Source: Aspidiotus rigidus (lineage: Eukaryota > Arthropoda > Insecta > Hemiptera > Diaspididae). Taken from it: a stretch of 64,000 nt of DNA. Location: positions 248,001 to 312,000 of the forward strand of contig JAVHKY010000064.1 in the NCBI GenBank assembly GCA_035079385.1, read 5' to 3'. Shown piece by piece: positions 32,999 to 43,890 of this stretch. The notes beneath the pieces were generated by a model that saw only the letters and a list, made by a program, of their open reading frames with translations, was not told where the DNA came from and did no database searches. Each line of letters opens with the position of its first letter. Position 1 is the first letter of the stretch. Both the position numbers and the translations under genes were made by a program.

Positions 32999-33701
32999 TG
33001 TTGAGCTAAGCCGAAGCCATTAGCTGTTAGCCGAGTAATTTTTATCCACAATTAGCTAGCCGTTAGTTAGCTAATGAAATCTCGTTAGCCATTAATATGG
33101 CCATTAGTCATTCAAATTGGAATATTGCTAATGACTAATATTTTCTCTTCTCCGCACCTCACCCCTCCACATTGGAGTAACCCCTACTTTCAGTCGTTAG
33201 CTTTTAGCCGTTAGCCATTCTATTTTGGTCCAAAATTAGCTAGCTGTTGGCTAGCCAATGTGACTGGGTTAGCCATTAGCTGATAGCCGAAGCTAATCAA
33301 TTTGAAGGGTTAGCTCTTAGCTACGTTTTTAGCCAATACAATGCAGAGGTGCTTAGCCAATCGCACTAGCTAAAGACTTAGCTAAGAGCTAACCCTTCAA
33401 ATTGATTAGCTTTGGCTATCAGCTAACGGCTAACCCAGTCCCATTGGCTAGCTAACAGCTAGCCAAATTTGGATCAAAATAGATTGGCTAAAAGCTAATG
33501 GCTGAAAGTAGGGGTGGGGCTCAGTTCAATGTGGAGGAGTGAGGTGTGGGGAAGAGAAAATATCAGCCGTTAGCAATTCCAATTTGAATGGCTAACGGCT
33601 GAGCTAATGGCTAACATGATTTCATTAGCTAGCTAACGGCTAGCTAATTTTTGATGAAAATTGCTCAGCTAACGGCTAATGGCTTCGGCTTAGCTGAGCA
33701 C
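32999..33701. repeat. 0.7-kb near-perfect palindrome rich in TAGC/GCTA
   Basis: The left arm from GAGCTAAGCCGAAGCCATTAGC (33003) to GAAGGGTTAGCTCTTAGCTA (about 33323) is inverted at about 33375-33701. Arms of about 325 bp pair with few mismatches around a ~50-bp loop at 33325-33375. Dozens of TAGC/GCTA tetramers make the arms internally repetitive as well. No open frame. A foldback or MITE-like element, or a hairpin-RNA source. Confidence 0.85.
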
Positions 33702-33889
33702 CAACCGAGTAGCGCTATGATCTGTCTTGCAAGAGTTGGCAAGTTTTCAACCGGTGCATTGGTAACCTAAGTCACACACATAACAAAAAGTTAACTTTCT
33801 GTTGCATCATTCACGCAGGCAGGCAAGAACTGGTCAAAAACAGAGTTCGATACTCTATGTAATTAAGTTATTTAATAATGACTATTAAC

Positions 33890-34125
33890 CAGTTTCAAAT
33901 TAATTTTTTCCTCTTCTTTTATTTATATCGTACCAATAATAAATTTATTATTTAATATATTAATTTTATTTATTTTGATAAAAATTATTAAAGTAATTCT
34001 AGAAGATATTAAAATAATTAAATTTATTAAGGATATAAAAAAATTTAATTTAAATATAATTAAATAAAATTTTTTATTAAAATATAAATTAAAATATATA
34101 TTTGAATTATATGTATAAAAAAAGG
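33890..34125. other. AT-extreme block, possible mitochondrial relic
   Basis: About 240 bp at near 90% A+T with sharp borders, like the nad5 insert at 25612-26640, but no mitochondrial gene could be recognised in it. Confidence 0.3.
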
Positions 34126-34209
34126 CTGCATTGCGTTAAAATTATATTAGAAGGAAAATAACAGTTCAAACCAATAATAAGGTAGCAGCAAACCTAGGTC
34201 AAAAGAGTG

Positions 34210-34376
34210 AACAAATCACAACGCAGTATGTCATAGGCAATAAGAACACAGCTTCATATTCTAAAAATTATGCCGTTCTAAGAATGAGCCAATCACAACA
34301 CAGCATTGTTGTAGCCAATAGGACCATAGTTCTATACTATAAGAGCTCATAATTATTTAAGGCCTTGATCTTCAGT
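34210..34376 (+). promoter_or_regulatory. Possible core promoter with duplicated CCAAT boxes
   Basis: Two related ~85-bp units follow one another (ACAAATCACAACGCAG, then GAGCCAATCACAACACAG). They give CCAAT at 34290 and 34315, and then TATAAG near 34338, followed about 30 bp on by TCTTCAGTAG, an arthropod initiator-like TCAGT (about 34370). The spacing is right for a TATA promoter. No gene is evident downstream, so a solo LTR or a chance match is possible. Confidence 0.3.
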
Positions 34377-34469
34377 AGCGACACAATCGATGATGTGGTA
34401 ACACCCAAAAACACTCTTGTAAGCTCACTAATAAGTAGAATTGATACTTGAGAATTTTTTCATTACATT

Positions 34470-35105
34470 ACAATATATTTGTTTATTTATTTCATAAAAT
34501 ATTAATGGACCATCCAACTGTCAAACGTAAAAGAGTGATTCTCAGAAAAACGTAACATTTTAGTAACTGGTCAATATATCAAGTTGTAAAAGTCGTAGAG
34601 TGGTCTTCTCCTTTAAAAATTGTGAAAGAATATTAATCCAATAAACTAAATTCGAGAGGGTAATCTACAACCGAAACTTTCGCTCAAATGGGAAAAAAAA
34701 TTCCATCATCGTGGGTGTAACCATTTGAGATGTTTTTTTCATTGCTTGGCAATAATGTTTCTTTGATGGGTCGGAATAAAGTAATATTGATAATATCACT
34801 GTTGAAGGTACAAAAAATATGCATAATTCATACAGAATATGATATTTTTATCTTCAGAAGAGAAATGGGCTGTCTTAATACTTGTAACAAAGTTTTAATT
34901 CCTTCGTCATGGTCAATATTTCATTCAGCAAGGCGTAGAGGGACTGAAACATTATTCTGGGCCCAATCAATGTATTCCATGTTAGGTCTAATATCCAGCC
35001 AAAAACGTAGCTTTCCCTCCAATATAATATTGCCGGTGATCACAATTACGTTGAAAAGTAGATTCGTATTCTTTTTCACATCCGTGGTAATGGATACTAA
35101 TTACT
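34470..35105 (-). pseudogene. Degenerate reading frame of unknown origin
   Basis: The minus-strand frame starts near 35100 with about 55 uninterrupted residues (LVSITTDVKKNTNLLF, ITGNIILEGKLRFWLDI, EYIDWAQNNVSVPLRLAE) and continues with protein-like sense to about 34500, interrupted by about six TGA and one TAA. The upper part looks like coding sequence, but I cannot name a family. The overlapping plus-strand open frame at 34730-35110 is probably its shadow. Confidence 0.3.
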
Positions 35106-35389
35106 TGTGACGTGTCATTCTCAGAATCTCAACTTGAATAAAACGTTTTTGGATACAAATACTAATTTTATCATACAGCATCATTCAGCCAAGAATAAGA
35201 GCCTTTTTTCAATTTTCTTTCTTCGTTCTGACCAATTTTTTATTTTTCTTTAATCGTGACAAACTGAGTCCACAAAGAAGGAAGAGTGGACAACAATTCC
35301 TTTGTCATGGCGAAAAAGTTTTGCTCATGAATGTGGTGCGCGCAAAACGTCTTTGCACAACCCTCTCTACAGACTTTGCTACCGCGACA

Positions 35390-37124
35390 AGGGCTCTAGC
35401 CAGGTAAGGGGGGGGGGAATGGCCTTGGTAGGAAAATGTATCAAATGTCCGTCAAAATGTCGCCAATGAGAAAACTCGCAATCCAAAAAATTGGACCAAT
35501 CCGCTCACCCACATGGGCTGCAGAGTCATTTTTAGGCCTGAAATCCAAATGACTGTATCTCAGGCAATAACGATCGCACAGCGATGAAACTTGGGGACAT
35601 CTTAATATTATGTGAACGTTCATCCATGGTATTTTTTTCAAAGAAAATCATTCATACTACGATTTTTCATATTTCATTCATCAATTAGGTCAATTCTTAA
35701 GTAAACATGTCCACCAAGTTTGAAAAAAATGATCAAAAAATTCTCCAGTTTCTGGGACGCCCTGGAAATAGTAAATACTCCAGGTAATCCACCTTTCCAA
35801 TATTGAAAACCGTGATTTTTCATATTCTGTTTATCAGTAAGGTCAATTCTTATGTAAATACATCCGCCGAGTTAGTCAATAAATTCTCCAGTTGCCGGAA
35901 CAGTCTAGAAATAGTACCATACCTTATACCAAAAATTAGGGCTCTCCATGTTGAAGAAGTGGATTTTCTGGATTTGGTACTATTTCTAGATCGTTCCAGC
36001 GATTGGAGAATGTTTTGATCATTTTTTTCAAACTCGACGGATAGGTTTACTTAAGAATTGACTTAATTGATGAATGAAATACCAAAACTCACAGTCCTCC
36101 AGGGTGAAACAGTGGATCTTCTCGGTTTTTTGTCATTTCCAGAACATTCCAGCGATTGGAGAATGTTTTGATCATTTTTTTCAAACTCGGCAGACATTTT
36201 TACGTAAGAACTGACCTATTTGATGAATGAAATACCAAAACTCACGGTCCTCCAGGGTGAAAAAGTGAATTTTCTCGATTATTTGTCATTTTCAAAACGT
36301 TCCAGCGCCTGGAGAATTTTTTGAAACTCGGTGGACATGTTTACTTAAGAATCGACCTAATTGATGAATGAAATATGAAAAATCGTAGTTCTCCACGTTG
36401 AAAAAGTGGATTTTCTCACTTCTCTACTATATTTTCAGACTGTTTTAGCAACTGGAGAATTTTTCAACTGCCACCTAATCGGTGGTCGTGTTTACATGAG
36501 AATTGACCAAATCGATAAACGAAATACTAAAAATATATTTTTGGTCTATCAACATTCCCATTTCATCCCACGGAAGAGGACGTATTTTTCAGCTCGACCA
36601 TTGATTATTGATTTCTCGCGGTCTATTGCGTTAGCAGTCGTAGTTCGCCCAGCTATTCATGGAAAAATCACAGAAATTCATCAAAATACGAGTATTGATT
36701 TTTTTGGGAATGTTGCACCTCACCGAGGACTATGGTACTCATGTATGTTGTAGTAGATGGTATTGCGCTTCAAATAAATGATTTTCCCCAGGTGCCTCCC
36801 CCCGATTTTTTTTTTAAATCGAGTTTGAAGATTTGTTTTTGTAGAAACTACAGTAAATATGAATGTTTTTCTTTGAAAAAAATACCATGGATGAACGTTC
36901 ACATATACTAAGATGTTCCCAAGTTTCATCGCTGTGCGATCATTATTGCCTGAGATACAGCCATTTGGATTTCACGCCTAAAAATGACTCTGCAGCCCAT
37001 GTGGGTGAGCGGATTGGTCCAATTTTTTGGATTGCGAGTTTTCTCATTGGGGACAACATTTTGACGGCCATTTGAAACATTTTCCAACCAAGGCCATTTT
37101 CCCCGCCTTACCCGGCTAGAGCCT
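35390..37124. mobile_element. Foldback element, family A, complete second copy
   Basis: Ends are GGCTCTAGCCAGGTAAGG (35391) and its inverse CCTTACCCGGCTAGAGCC (about 37105-37122). Outer arms 35390-35650 and 36850-37124 are inverted copies (GTCATTTTTAGGCCTGAAATCC at 35526 against GGATTTCACGCCTAAAAATGAC at 36967). The inner region (35660-36520) is an array of ~150-bp units: two inverted on the left, four on the right. 36590-36800 matches the inner right arm of 9206-11957. No transposase. Confidence 0.8.
35660..36520. repeat. Opposed tandem units inside the foldback
   Basis: TTTGAAAAAAATGATCAAAA (35718) and its inverse TTTTGATCATTTTTTTCAAA (36013 and 36163) mark units of about 150 bp, each with CTGGAGAA/TTCTCCAG and a GAATTGAC or GTCAATTC block. 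Left units point one way and right units (near 36004, 36154, 36317 and 36448) the other, around a centre near 35925. Confidence 0.7.
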
Positions 37125-37384
37125 TTGCGAGGCAATTTAAAAGAAAAGTATTACGTTTTTCTGAGAATTACCCAAAAACTTGAAATTGTATGTATTTTTC
37201 CGTGCCGAGATATGATTTGCACTGCACTGCCTCGCCTCAAAGAGTTAAGGAACAACCCGGTTGGCCAATGTTACCCTACAATTTTTGCTACATCTTTGAC
37301 TACATACCTCAAAATCCCTATAATTTATGAATTATTAATAATACTCTCAACTAATCTATATAATTCGATCGCTCTTGATTTCAG

Positions 37385-37590
37385 TTGTTGGCAGTTTGAA
37401 AGATGTTAAAATTGACGCACCGGCCGCAGTTGCCTTTGGCGAAACAGTAACGTTAATATGCACATTTGATCTAGAAAAAGACGAGCTGTACAGCGTAAAA
37501 TGGTACAAAAATCGACAAGAGTTCTTTCGTTACGTTCCTAAGGAATTGCCTCACGTCAAAGTCTTTCCAGTACCAGGCGTAGATGTAGAT
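37385..37590 (+). CDS. Beaten-path (Beat) family Ig protein, exon with first Ig half
   Basis: The internal exon starts after TTTCAG and ends at GAT before GTGAGT. It encodes VGSLKDVKIDAPAAVAFGET, VTLICTFDLEKDELYSVKWY (Ig cysteine and tryptophan), then FRYVPKELPHVKVFPVPGVD. This is the start of the V-type Ig domain of the insect Beat family: secreted or membrane-anchored neuronal proteins that act in axon defasciculation and synapse choice by binding Side-family receptors. It starts in phase 1 and ends in phase 0. The signal-peptide exon upstream is not seen. Which Beat paralogue it is cannot be told by eye. Confidence 0.9.
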
Positions 37591-38980
37591 GTGAGTATAT
37601 ATTTTTCGTTTATTCTTTTAATGCGACAGTAATCAAGGGGCTGATCGAAGTCCAAAATTTCGACCATTCCAACTTTTCTCGTCATCTTTCCTGCATCCGC
37701 ATCCGCTTTACGAAATACACGTATCAAGAAAGTACGTGTTTAACGTTATTTACAAACGATACCTGCATAATAATACACCGATAGTAGACGCGGTATAGGT
37801 ATTTTCGTGTAATGTGTAACGTGATTTCGATATTAATTTGTATTCATGAGGTCGTATCGTATTGGGGAGCACTTTTAGGAACATCTAGCAAAACAGACAC
37901 ATATCTATTCGAGCGATTATTAAGGATTGTAAATATACGCGAGCGTGCTAGTATGCGTTTTTCCGCAACATTACAACTATTTTCATATAGCTTCAGCCCC
38001 CACTTTTGTTGCATAGCAAAGTATGTTCGTCTATATATACTGGGTACGAACAAAATGGTTAAATGTTGCATAAAAAAAGAGATTTATCGATTATCGCGTA
38101 TTGTACGTACATTATTGATTTCCAGCTATGCTGTGTGTAGTCTTTGCAAAATTTACACTAGCTCTTGTTAATCGCGTGTAAGAGAGAGAGTGCATATCGC
38201 AACTATGTACGCTTATATTTTGTTTGAATATTATCATATTATGTGTATTGAATTTTTAATAGTTTCCCATGGTAGAGAGCATGTAGGTCTAATTAGACAA
38301 CGTGCGAAATATTGACGACGCAAAAGGATAATATTATTATACTCGTAACATACCTATCCGGCCCCTTTGTAGGATCGAACATGAGCTTTTTACCATCGGA
38401 TAACAATCATCTCGTATTCGAAGTCGAACTTACGCACGTATTCTGCTTCATTATTAGGACAGAGTCAGTGATTTTTTAAAGCAGAACTGCCATAAGTACC
38501 TAGGTGTTCTGAAAGATACGAGAAGCAACGTTGTACGCCTCATAATTAATTCAAAATTTGAGAGTTTATTTTACGAATCATACAAATATAAACACAATAT
38601 TCGTCTCGTAAAACGTATTATTTCATTGGTTACGTATTGAAGTATTCCTTTTAAAATATGTACTCGTATCCGTTTAAGACCGAAAAATTTCATAATATCG
38701 AAGGTAAATTATAGAAACATTGTAAAAATATTTTCGGCGAAATAGCCATTATCAAACGACACTCAAATGAGAACTGAGTTACGACGAAAAAAGATGTGAA
38801 AGATAAGAGAGAAGAAAACTAAATTACCCTGGTGTAGTCGGGCAGCTTGGTGAAAATTATGAGATCAACTTTGGTTAAAATCATGAAATTTGGAACAAAC
38901 ATTTAGGATGCTTGAATGAAAAATTTGAGCCATGGCGCCGCTGTCCAAACCCCATGGTTGCCTAACTGGAAGGAGTTCTT
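37591..38980. other. Beat gene intron, 5' part
   Basis: Intron sequence without recognisable repeats up to about 38990. Open frames at 37812-38171 and its opposite-strand mirror are unsupported. Confidence 0.6.
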
Positions 38981-38995
38981 GCATATTAATGACCG

Positions 38996-41735
38996 AAATA
39001 TTCCTTTTGGTTCGCGGATTTTTATGTAATTCGGACCGCCAAATTTGAAAAAAATTGTCAAAAAAATTCTTCCGACATTTTAGGGGCGCCGAGAGGCTGA
39101 TAATCCTAAAATAGGTGTAAAATTGAAGTGGCCTATTTCATCAAATTTTCGCAAATATCCTTATGAAAATTTTCGTAGAATTTGGAAAAAAATACTAAAA
39201 GAATTCTTCCGACCGTCGAAAGGGTCCAGGGCCTCCCCCCAATATTGAGGAAAAAATATTTTATGTTCTTTGGAAAAATCTTAACGGGTTCTGAAGTAGA
39301 ATTTAGCGCAAAAATTGTGAACAAATTCCTGGGGCCCTCGGAGGGGGTTGAGAGGGGCACAAACCCTAAAAAGTGATAGAACAATTTTGGCATGTTTTTT
39401 TCATGTATAACAAATTTTTATGTAGAATTTACCGTAGAATTTGGAAAAAATGGTAAAAAAATGCCTGGAGATTTCTGAGAGGGGGGTAAGAGGACTCAAA
39501 CCCCCAAAACTCAAAGTGAAAAATATGCGTTTTTGAGAAAATTCAAACGGATTCTTGTGTGAAATTTACCATAGAATTCGGAAAGAATCCTGAAAAAAAT
39601 CTCATGGCTCTCCGTGGAGGCCGGGAGGAACATAAACTTCTTTGGGAAAAGTTGTAAAATTGTAGAATTACATTTTGAATGAGGTGTTTTCGTAGTTTCC
39701 ACTATAAATAGAAAGAAAAGGAACAGGTACTATGCACTACTTTATTCAAAAGTATATACAAGTGTATATGTGGACGACGTTTCGACGCTCATACGTCATC
39801 TTCAGGTCGGCGAAAGGATCGAAATTACATTTTTATAACTCATGTAGACTGCGTTTTTTGTTGTTTTGAAAGTGAATCTTTGCGGACTCATCAGTTTTTC
39901 TGATAGTTTCTTCTTTTCAGTCCATCATTTCAATCTTCCATCCTCTTTAAATTTGGCGCCCATTTCATATTCAACAGCACTGTCTTCGCGCGGTATATCA
40001 GGGTTTCCACGTGTGAGGGCAGTGTCTGAAGAATTAAAAATTGCCAGATCCACAAAAATGGGGCTGGAAGCGAGCGGCTGATGGAATACACTGGGAACCT
40101 TTATGGACCCTTCAGCCATCTGTCTAAATGGTATTGGACATTCTCGTGAAATGTGGCTGCCAGAAAGGCTGGAGATACTGTAAATGACGGAAGGCTGGAA
40201 TGCCATGCACTGATATGTGTGCATGTAGTACAGAGTGCTCGTTTGAATAAATACAACGGCATTACAATTTTTATGTGTATACTATGTTGGTGAATTTGTT
40301 GAAGCTAGTATTTTATATTTTAGTAACACCTCAGTAGTTTTTGTAATATTTCAAGTTGTATGTATTTCACGTTCTATGCTACAGAAAATTCTATATAATA
40401 TTTTATTAAAGTTCAAGTAGTTCTACAACTTCTGTTCCAAGGCGTTTATATTCCTCTCGGCCCCCTCGAAGAGCTATGAGATTTTTTTCAGGATTCTTTC
40501 TGAATTCTTTAGTAAATTTCACACAAGAATCCGTTTGAATTTTCTCAAAAACGCATATTTTTCACTTTGAGTTTTGGGGGTTTGTGTCCTCTTACCCCCC
40601 TCTCAGAGACCTCCAGGCATTTTTTTACTATTTTTCTCGAATTCTACGGTAAATTCTACATAAAAATTTGTTATACTTAAAAAAAAAATGCTAAAATATT
40701 TCTATCACTTTTTAAGGTTTAACCCCCTCCGAGGGCTTCAATAATTTTTCACCATTTTCACGCTAAATTTTAATTCACAACCCGTTGAGATTTTTCCTGA
40801 AGACACAAAATATGGTCTCATCACTGTGAATTGAGGAATTGCAGACCGGGCAGTACTGAGGAGGAACGAAAAAGAAGAAACGAGTCCTGCAACAGAAAGT
40901 GTTCTTCGTACGAATCTGCTTACTGCATTTCAAAGTCTTCAATTCAGGAAAATGTGAAGGCTAGAGGACGGCCAAAACGAAGTGAACGACAATTGTGTTC
41001 CTTCAATAAGGGTACTGTTGACAGAGGAGCAGCACAAATTACCCATCAAGGAAGGAAACGCATCTGCAGTGGCATAGTGACTTCGTTTAAGCGACGACGT
41101 TACTCCCGGCTACGTAAATGAACTCCTCAGTACTGCCCGGTCTGCAATTCCTCAATTCACAGTGATGAGACCGGAGTGACCTTCACTGATTGCTGCCTGA
41201 CGCTAATCCACGTAGAGTGTTTATGTGAGCTCGATTACTGCCCCGACTGCAGCGCTTGAAGGTAAGAGTTAGACTTATTTCAACTAAATACTACGTTTCA
41301 GTCGCTAAAACACGCAGAGTACTAGTAGGCTTACTATTTGCTGCACAATTTTGTGTTTTCGTCCATGGGTCCTGTACTAACAAATAACGTTTTATTCGTC
41401 GGTACACTCGGTACTGTACCTAGAAATAACGCCATCCATTATTTTTTACTCAATTCGGGAGGGAGAGAGGCCCCTGAGCTCTTTGGATAGTCGGAAGAAT
41501 TTTTTTAGTATTTTTCCCCAATTCTAAGAAAAATTTCATAAGGATATTCGTGAAAATAATATGTTGAAATATGTCACTTCGATTTTACCCCTATTTCAGG
41601 GGTTAGCAGCCCCTCGGTGCCCCTAACATGTCGGAAGAATTTTTCGATGATTTTTTTCAAATTTGGCGGTCCGAATTACATAAGAATCCACATAAATTGC
41701 GAACCAAAAAGGAATATTTTCAGAGTAATTAGGGG
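38996..41735. mobile_element. Foldback element, family B, in the Beat intron
   Basis: The left arm (38996 to about 39690) and right arm (about 40420 to 41735) are inverted copies. Examples are AATTCGGACCGCCAAATTTG at 39031 against its inverse near 41675, and the GGGGGGTAAGAGGACTCAAACC block at 39481 against 40580-40600. The arms contain smaller repeats built around TAGAATTTGGAAAAA and runs of G or C. The right arm is interrupted by an insert (about 40814-41441). The loop (39700-40420) has no evident gene. It lies entirely within the Beat intron. Confidence 0.78.
40814..41441 (+). mobile_element. Insert with 50-bp perfect inverted repeat and RING-like coding remnant
   Basis: It interrupts the right arm of the foldback (compare the continuous left arm near 39240-39265). 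40814-40863 is repeated exactly and inverted at 41122-41171. Between them and beyond, the plus strand encodes an AT-hook-like ARGRPKRSERQ (about 40960) and then, after an in-frame TGA at 41119, YCPVCNSSIHSDETGV, TDCCLTLIHVECLCELDYCP and DCSA before a stop near 41260. The C-x2-C, CC, H-x2-C, C-x2-C spacing is RING or zinc-ribbon like. Probably a fragment of a transposon gene. Confidence 0.5.
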
Positions 41736-41809
41736 AAGGAGAAAGACTCTACGAGTAGAAAATCATTCTCGTGAAGAAGATGATTTAAAACAGTAAGACG
41801 TCATTACAA

Positions 41810-43030
41810 TTCGAATGGCGAACAATCTCGATGTGCTCAAAGGCCGACCGCCGATGGGAAGTAATTCTCAGAATGGAGCAAGACGGTCTGGTGAAGATCA
41901 ATTGTCGGAGCCGAGAGGTGCTCTGCAAAGACATGTGGCAGAAGTAACTTCATCGAGATGATTACAAAGCTTCCAACCTGTCTCCCCTATATAAATAGCC
42001 GGATAGTCGGAAAATTGGAGCTTACGGATCCCACTTCTCTCCATAATAAGGATGGGATCAGCCTACAAAATAAGCTGCGGATAGTGTTAGGGTTGTAAAA
42101 CGCAGGACGAAAACTAAAATGTTCAAGGAGATGAACGGTCTCTGAGGAAAGCTTTCCGCAGTGTAGTAAACGCACCCGTTTCACTCTCCTCCTAGAGGAA
42201 GTCGTTGTTTTTTCCGAATCGTACGGTCACATCAAGACCCAAATGGTTAGAATGGATGAAGTACTTCATAAAACCGACTTCCTCCGAAAAAGTGGGACAG
42301 AAACGAGACGGTGGATGAGTCTATGGAAGACAGCGAGCTCGTGTGAAGGAGCACCGAAACAAGAGGTATGGATATTTATATCTGTGCGGTGTTTTTACGA
42401 AAAAATCCCAAAATTATGCATGCCACCAACACTGGGATTAGAGAGGTCAAGAAAATTAATGGACGTTCCACCTACTTCAATAGTAAACACAGTGGTGGGA
42501 TACCCGCTGTTAAGGAAGGAGAGGAGAAAATGGAACTCAGAGCTAATCCAAAGGCATGAAACATCATCCACACATCAGTGCTGATGAACAAGGTAGGGAA
42601 TGAGTTAAGGAGGGGAATAGATGGGAACATATTTTTGAATATCGAATGAGACGAGAGTAGAGCCTGCATCACGAGGATAGATATTACTAATGCGCTCAAA
42701 TAACTCGTGAGACTTATTCATGGAAAACTGAGACTGATAACTCAGTAGCGATTTGAATCATTCATCGAGGAATTTGGATAGTCTAAGAGTAGAAGGAGAA
42801 ACGAAAGACACCACTGGCCTATTAGAGATATTCTCTTTATGGAGCTCAGGGAGGCCATATAGCTGAGGAAGCACGGGCCCAAAGTACTCTTCATGGGACA
42901 CGTAGACGTATAACAGTTTTATTATAACTCGCGTATCGAAAATTATACTTTTACAAGTAAAACAATTAAAAGTCGAAGAATGAAAACGTCGAAAAATGAA
43001 TTTGAAAAAATCGAAAAGCGTCACAGACGA
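41810..43030 (-). mobile_element. Penelope-like element, copy 2, internally deleted
   Basis: Minus strand, in order: LYGLPELHKENISNRPVVSF then FLDE (43030-42770), a VSFDIQKYVPIY stretch like motif A (about 42650), VDDVSCL (about 42575, motif C), INFLDL (about 42450), FSFRPAFYN (about 42110), and FEHIEIVRH (near 41830), the end of a decayed GIY-YIG domain. The distance between motif A and the VDD motif is far too short, so about 80 residues of palm are deleted. Many stops. It lies in the Beat intron. Confidence 0.8.
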
Positions 43031-43289
43031 GGAACTAAAATTGAAAAGATAAGGAAAACAAAATAAAAATCGAAAAAGTCGAAAATATATTGAATGAAAT
43101 CGAAATATAGCGAAAAATTGAAACGCGAGTTAGAACGCTACTGGTTTCGGAGTGGAAGAGTAGGAGGCAAGCACGGACAAGAAAAGAAGATGAGTAAGAG
43201 TGAACAACCTACGATGGGATCATACTCTTGAACTGAATCATTCAACAAGGTACATGCTTGGTTGTCATTTTCGTGACGATCAATGTTGA

Positions 43290-43545
43290 TAACTTCAAGG
43301 GCTAAACGTTTACAATATTGACTCTTCTCGTGGAGTGAAGTTTCACTGCTTATGTCTAAGGAACGACTAATCCTAGGAAGTGAGCAGCGAAATCAGACTC
43401 CCTGGGCTTATTATCAGCAAGGGTGTGGAGTAGTTCATCGACTCTGAAAGAAAACTGACCGTCCATTTCAACAATGTGCACGGCTTAGCAATCTTTACAG
43501 CTTAATTTGTAGACTCCACTCCGCTCACTTCTGAGAGTAGGTTTT
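43290..43545 (-). mobile_element. Penelope GIY-YIG domain fragment
   Basis: The minus strand reads SGVESTN near 43525, a decayed SGVYKL, then across a frame change HIVEMDGQFSFRVDELLHTL and ESDFAAHFL, which aligns with GETGRQLGIRVEEHLKAW and DSAFADHLI of copy 1. It is a separate fragment upstream of the next Beat exon. Confidence 0.6.
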
Positions 43546-43754
43546 TGAGTTTACAAAATATTTTGGCTAAGTAAAAGTCAGATCAAAAGAACTCGCGGTG
43601 ATGGAAGAGGAGAAGTCTTCCCACCAGGGTAAACGGATGCATTCTTCCCTTCACTTTTTACGGATGACATTCTCAAGAGAGACTCTTTGTCTGTGTTGAG
43701 CTACTTCTGTTCGAGTAGACAATTGTTTTATTCTATTCCGATTTTTATTCGCAG

Positions 43755-43890
43755 GTAAGTCGATCGGGTCAGGATCGAGTCGTGCTAAGAAACGCTCACT
43801 GGGATCTGAGTGCAAAATTCAAATGTGAGGTATCCACAGATCTTCCATTTTTTCATACCGGAGTAGTAACCGCTCAATTACACGTTGTCG
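43755..43890 (+). CDS. Beaten-path (Beat) family Ig protein, exon with second Ig half
   Basis: The exon follows TTTATTCGCAG and ends before GTAAGT. It encodes VSRSGQDRVVLRNAHWDLSA, KFKCEVSTDLPFFHTGV and VTAQLHVV, the second half of the first Beat Ig domain with the partner cysteine in KFKCEV. Phase 0 entry matches the exit of the exon ending at 37590, so the joined reading is PGVDVD then VSRSGQDRVVL, as in other Beat proteins. It exits in phase 1. Later exons (second Ig-like region) are not recognised in the remaining 20 kb, so the following intron is long or the exons are beyond the window. Confidence 0.92.

Larger units (their letters stand above)
33702..35380. other. Mixed: AT-extreme block, duplicated CCAAT tract, decayed frame
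   Basis: Holds an AT-extreme block (33890-34125), a CCAAT/TATA-like stretch (34200-34375) and a degenerate minus-strand frame (34470-35105), described separately. No confirmed gene. Confidence 0.4.

Noticed and set aside
34730..35110. 126-codon plus-strand open frame after the promoter-like stretch
   Set aside because: Probably the shadow of the more protein-like minus-strand frame. No motif supports it.
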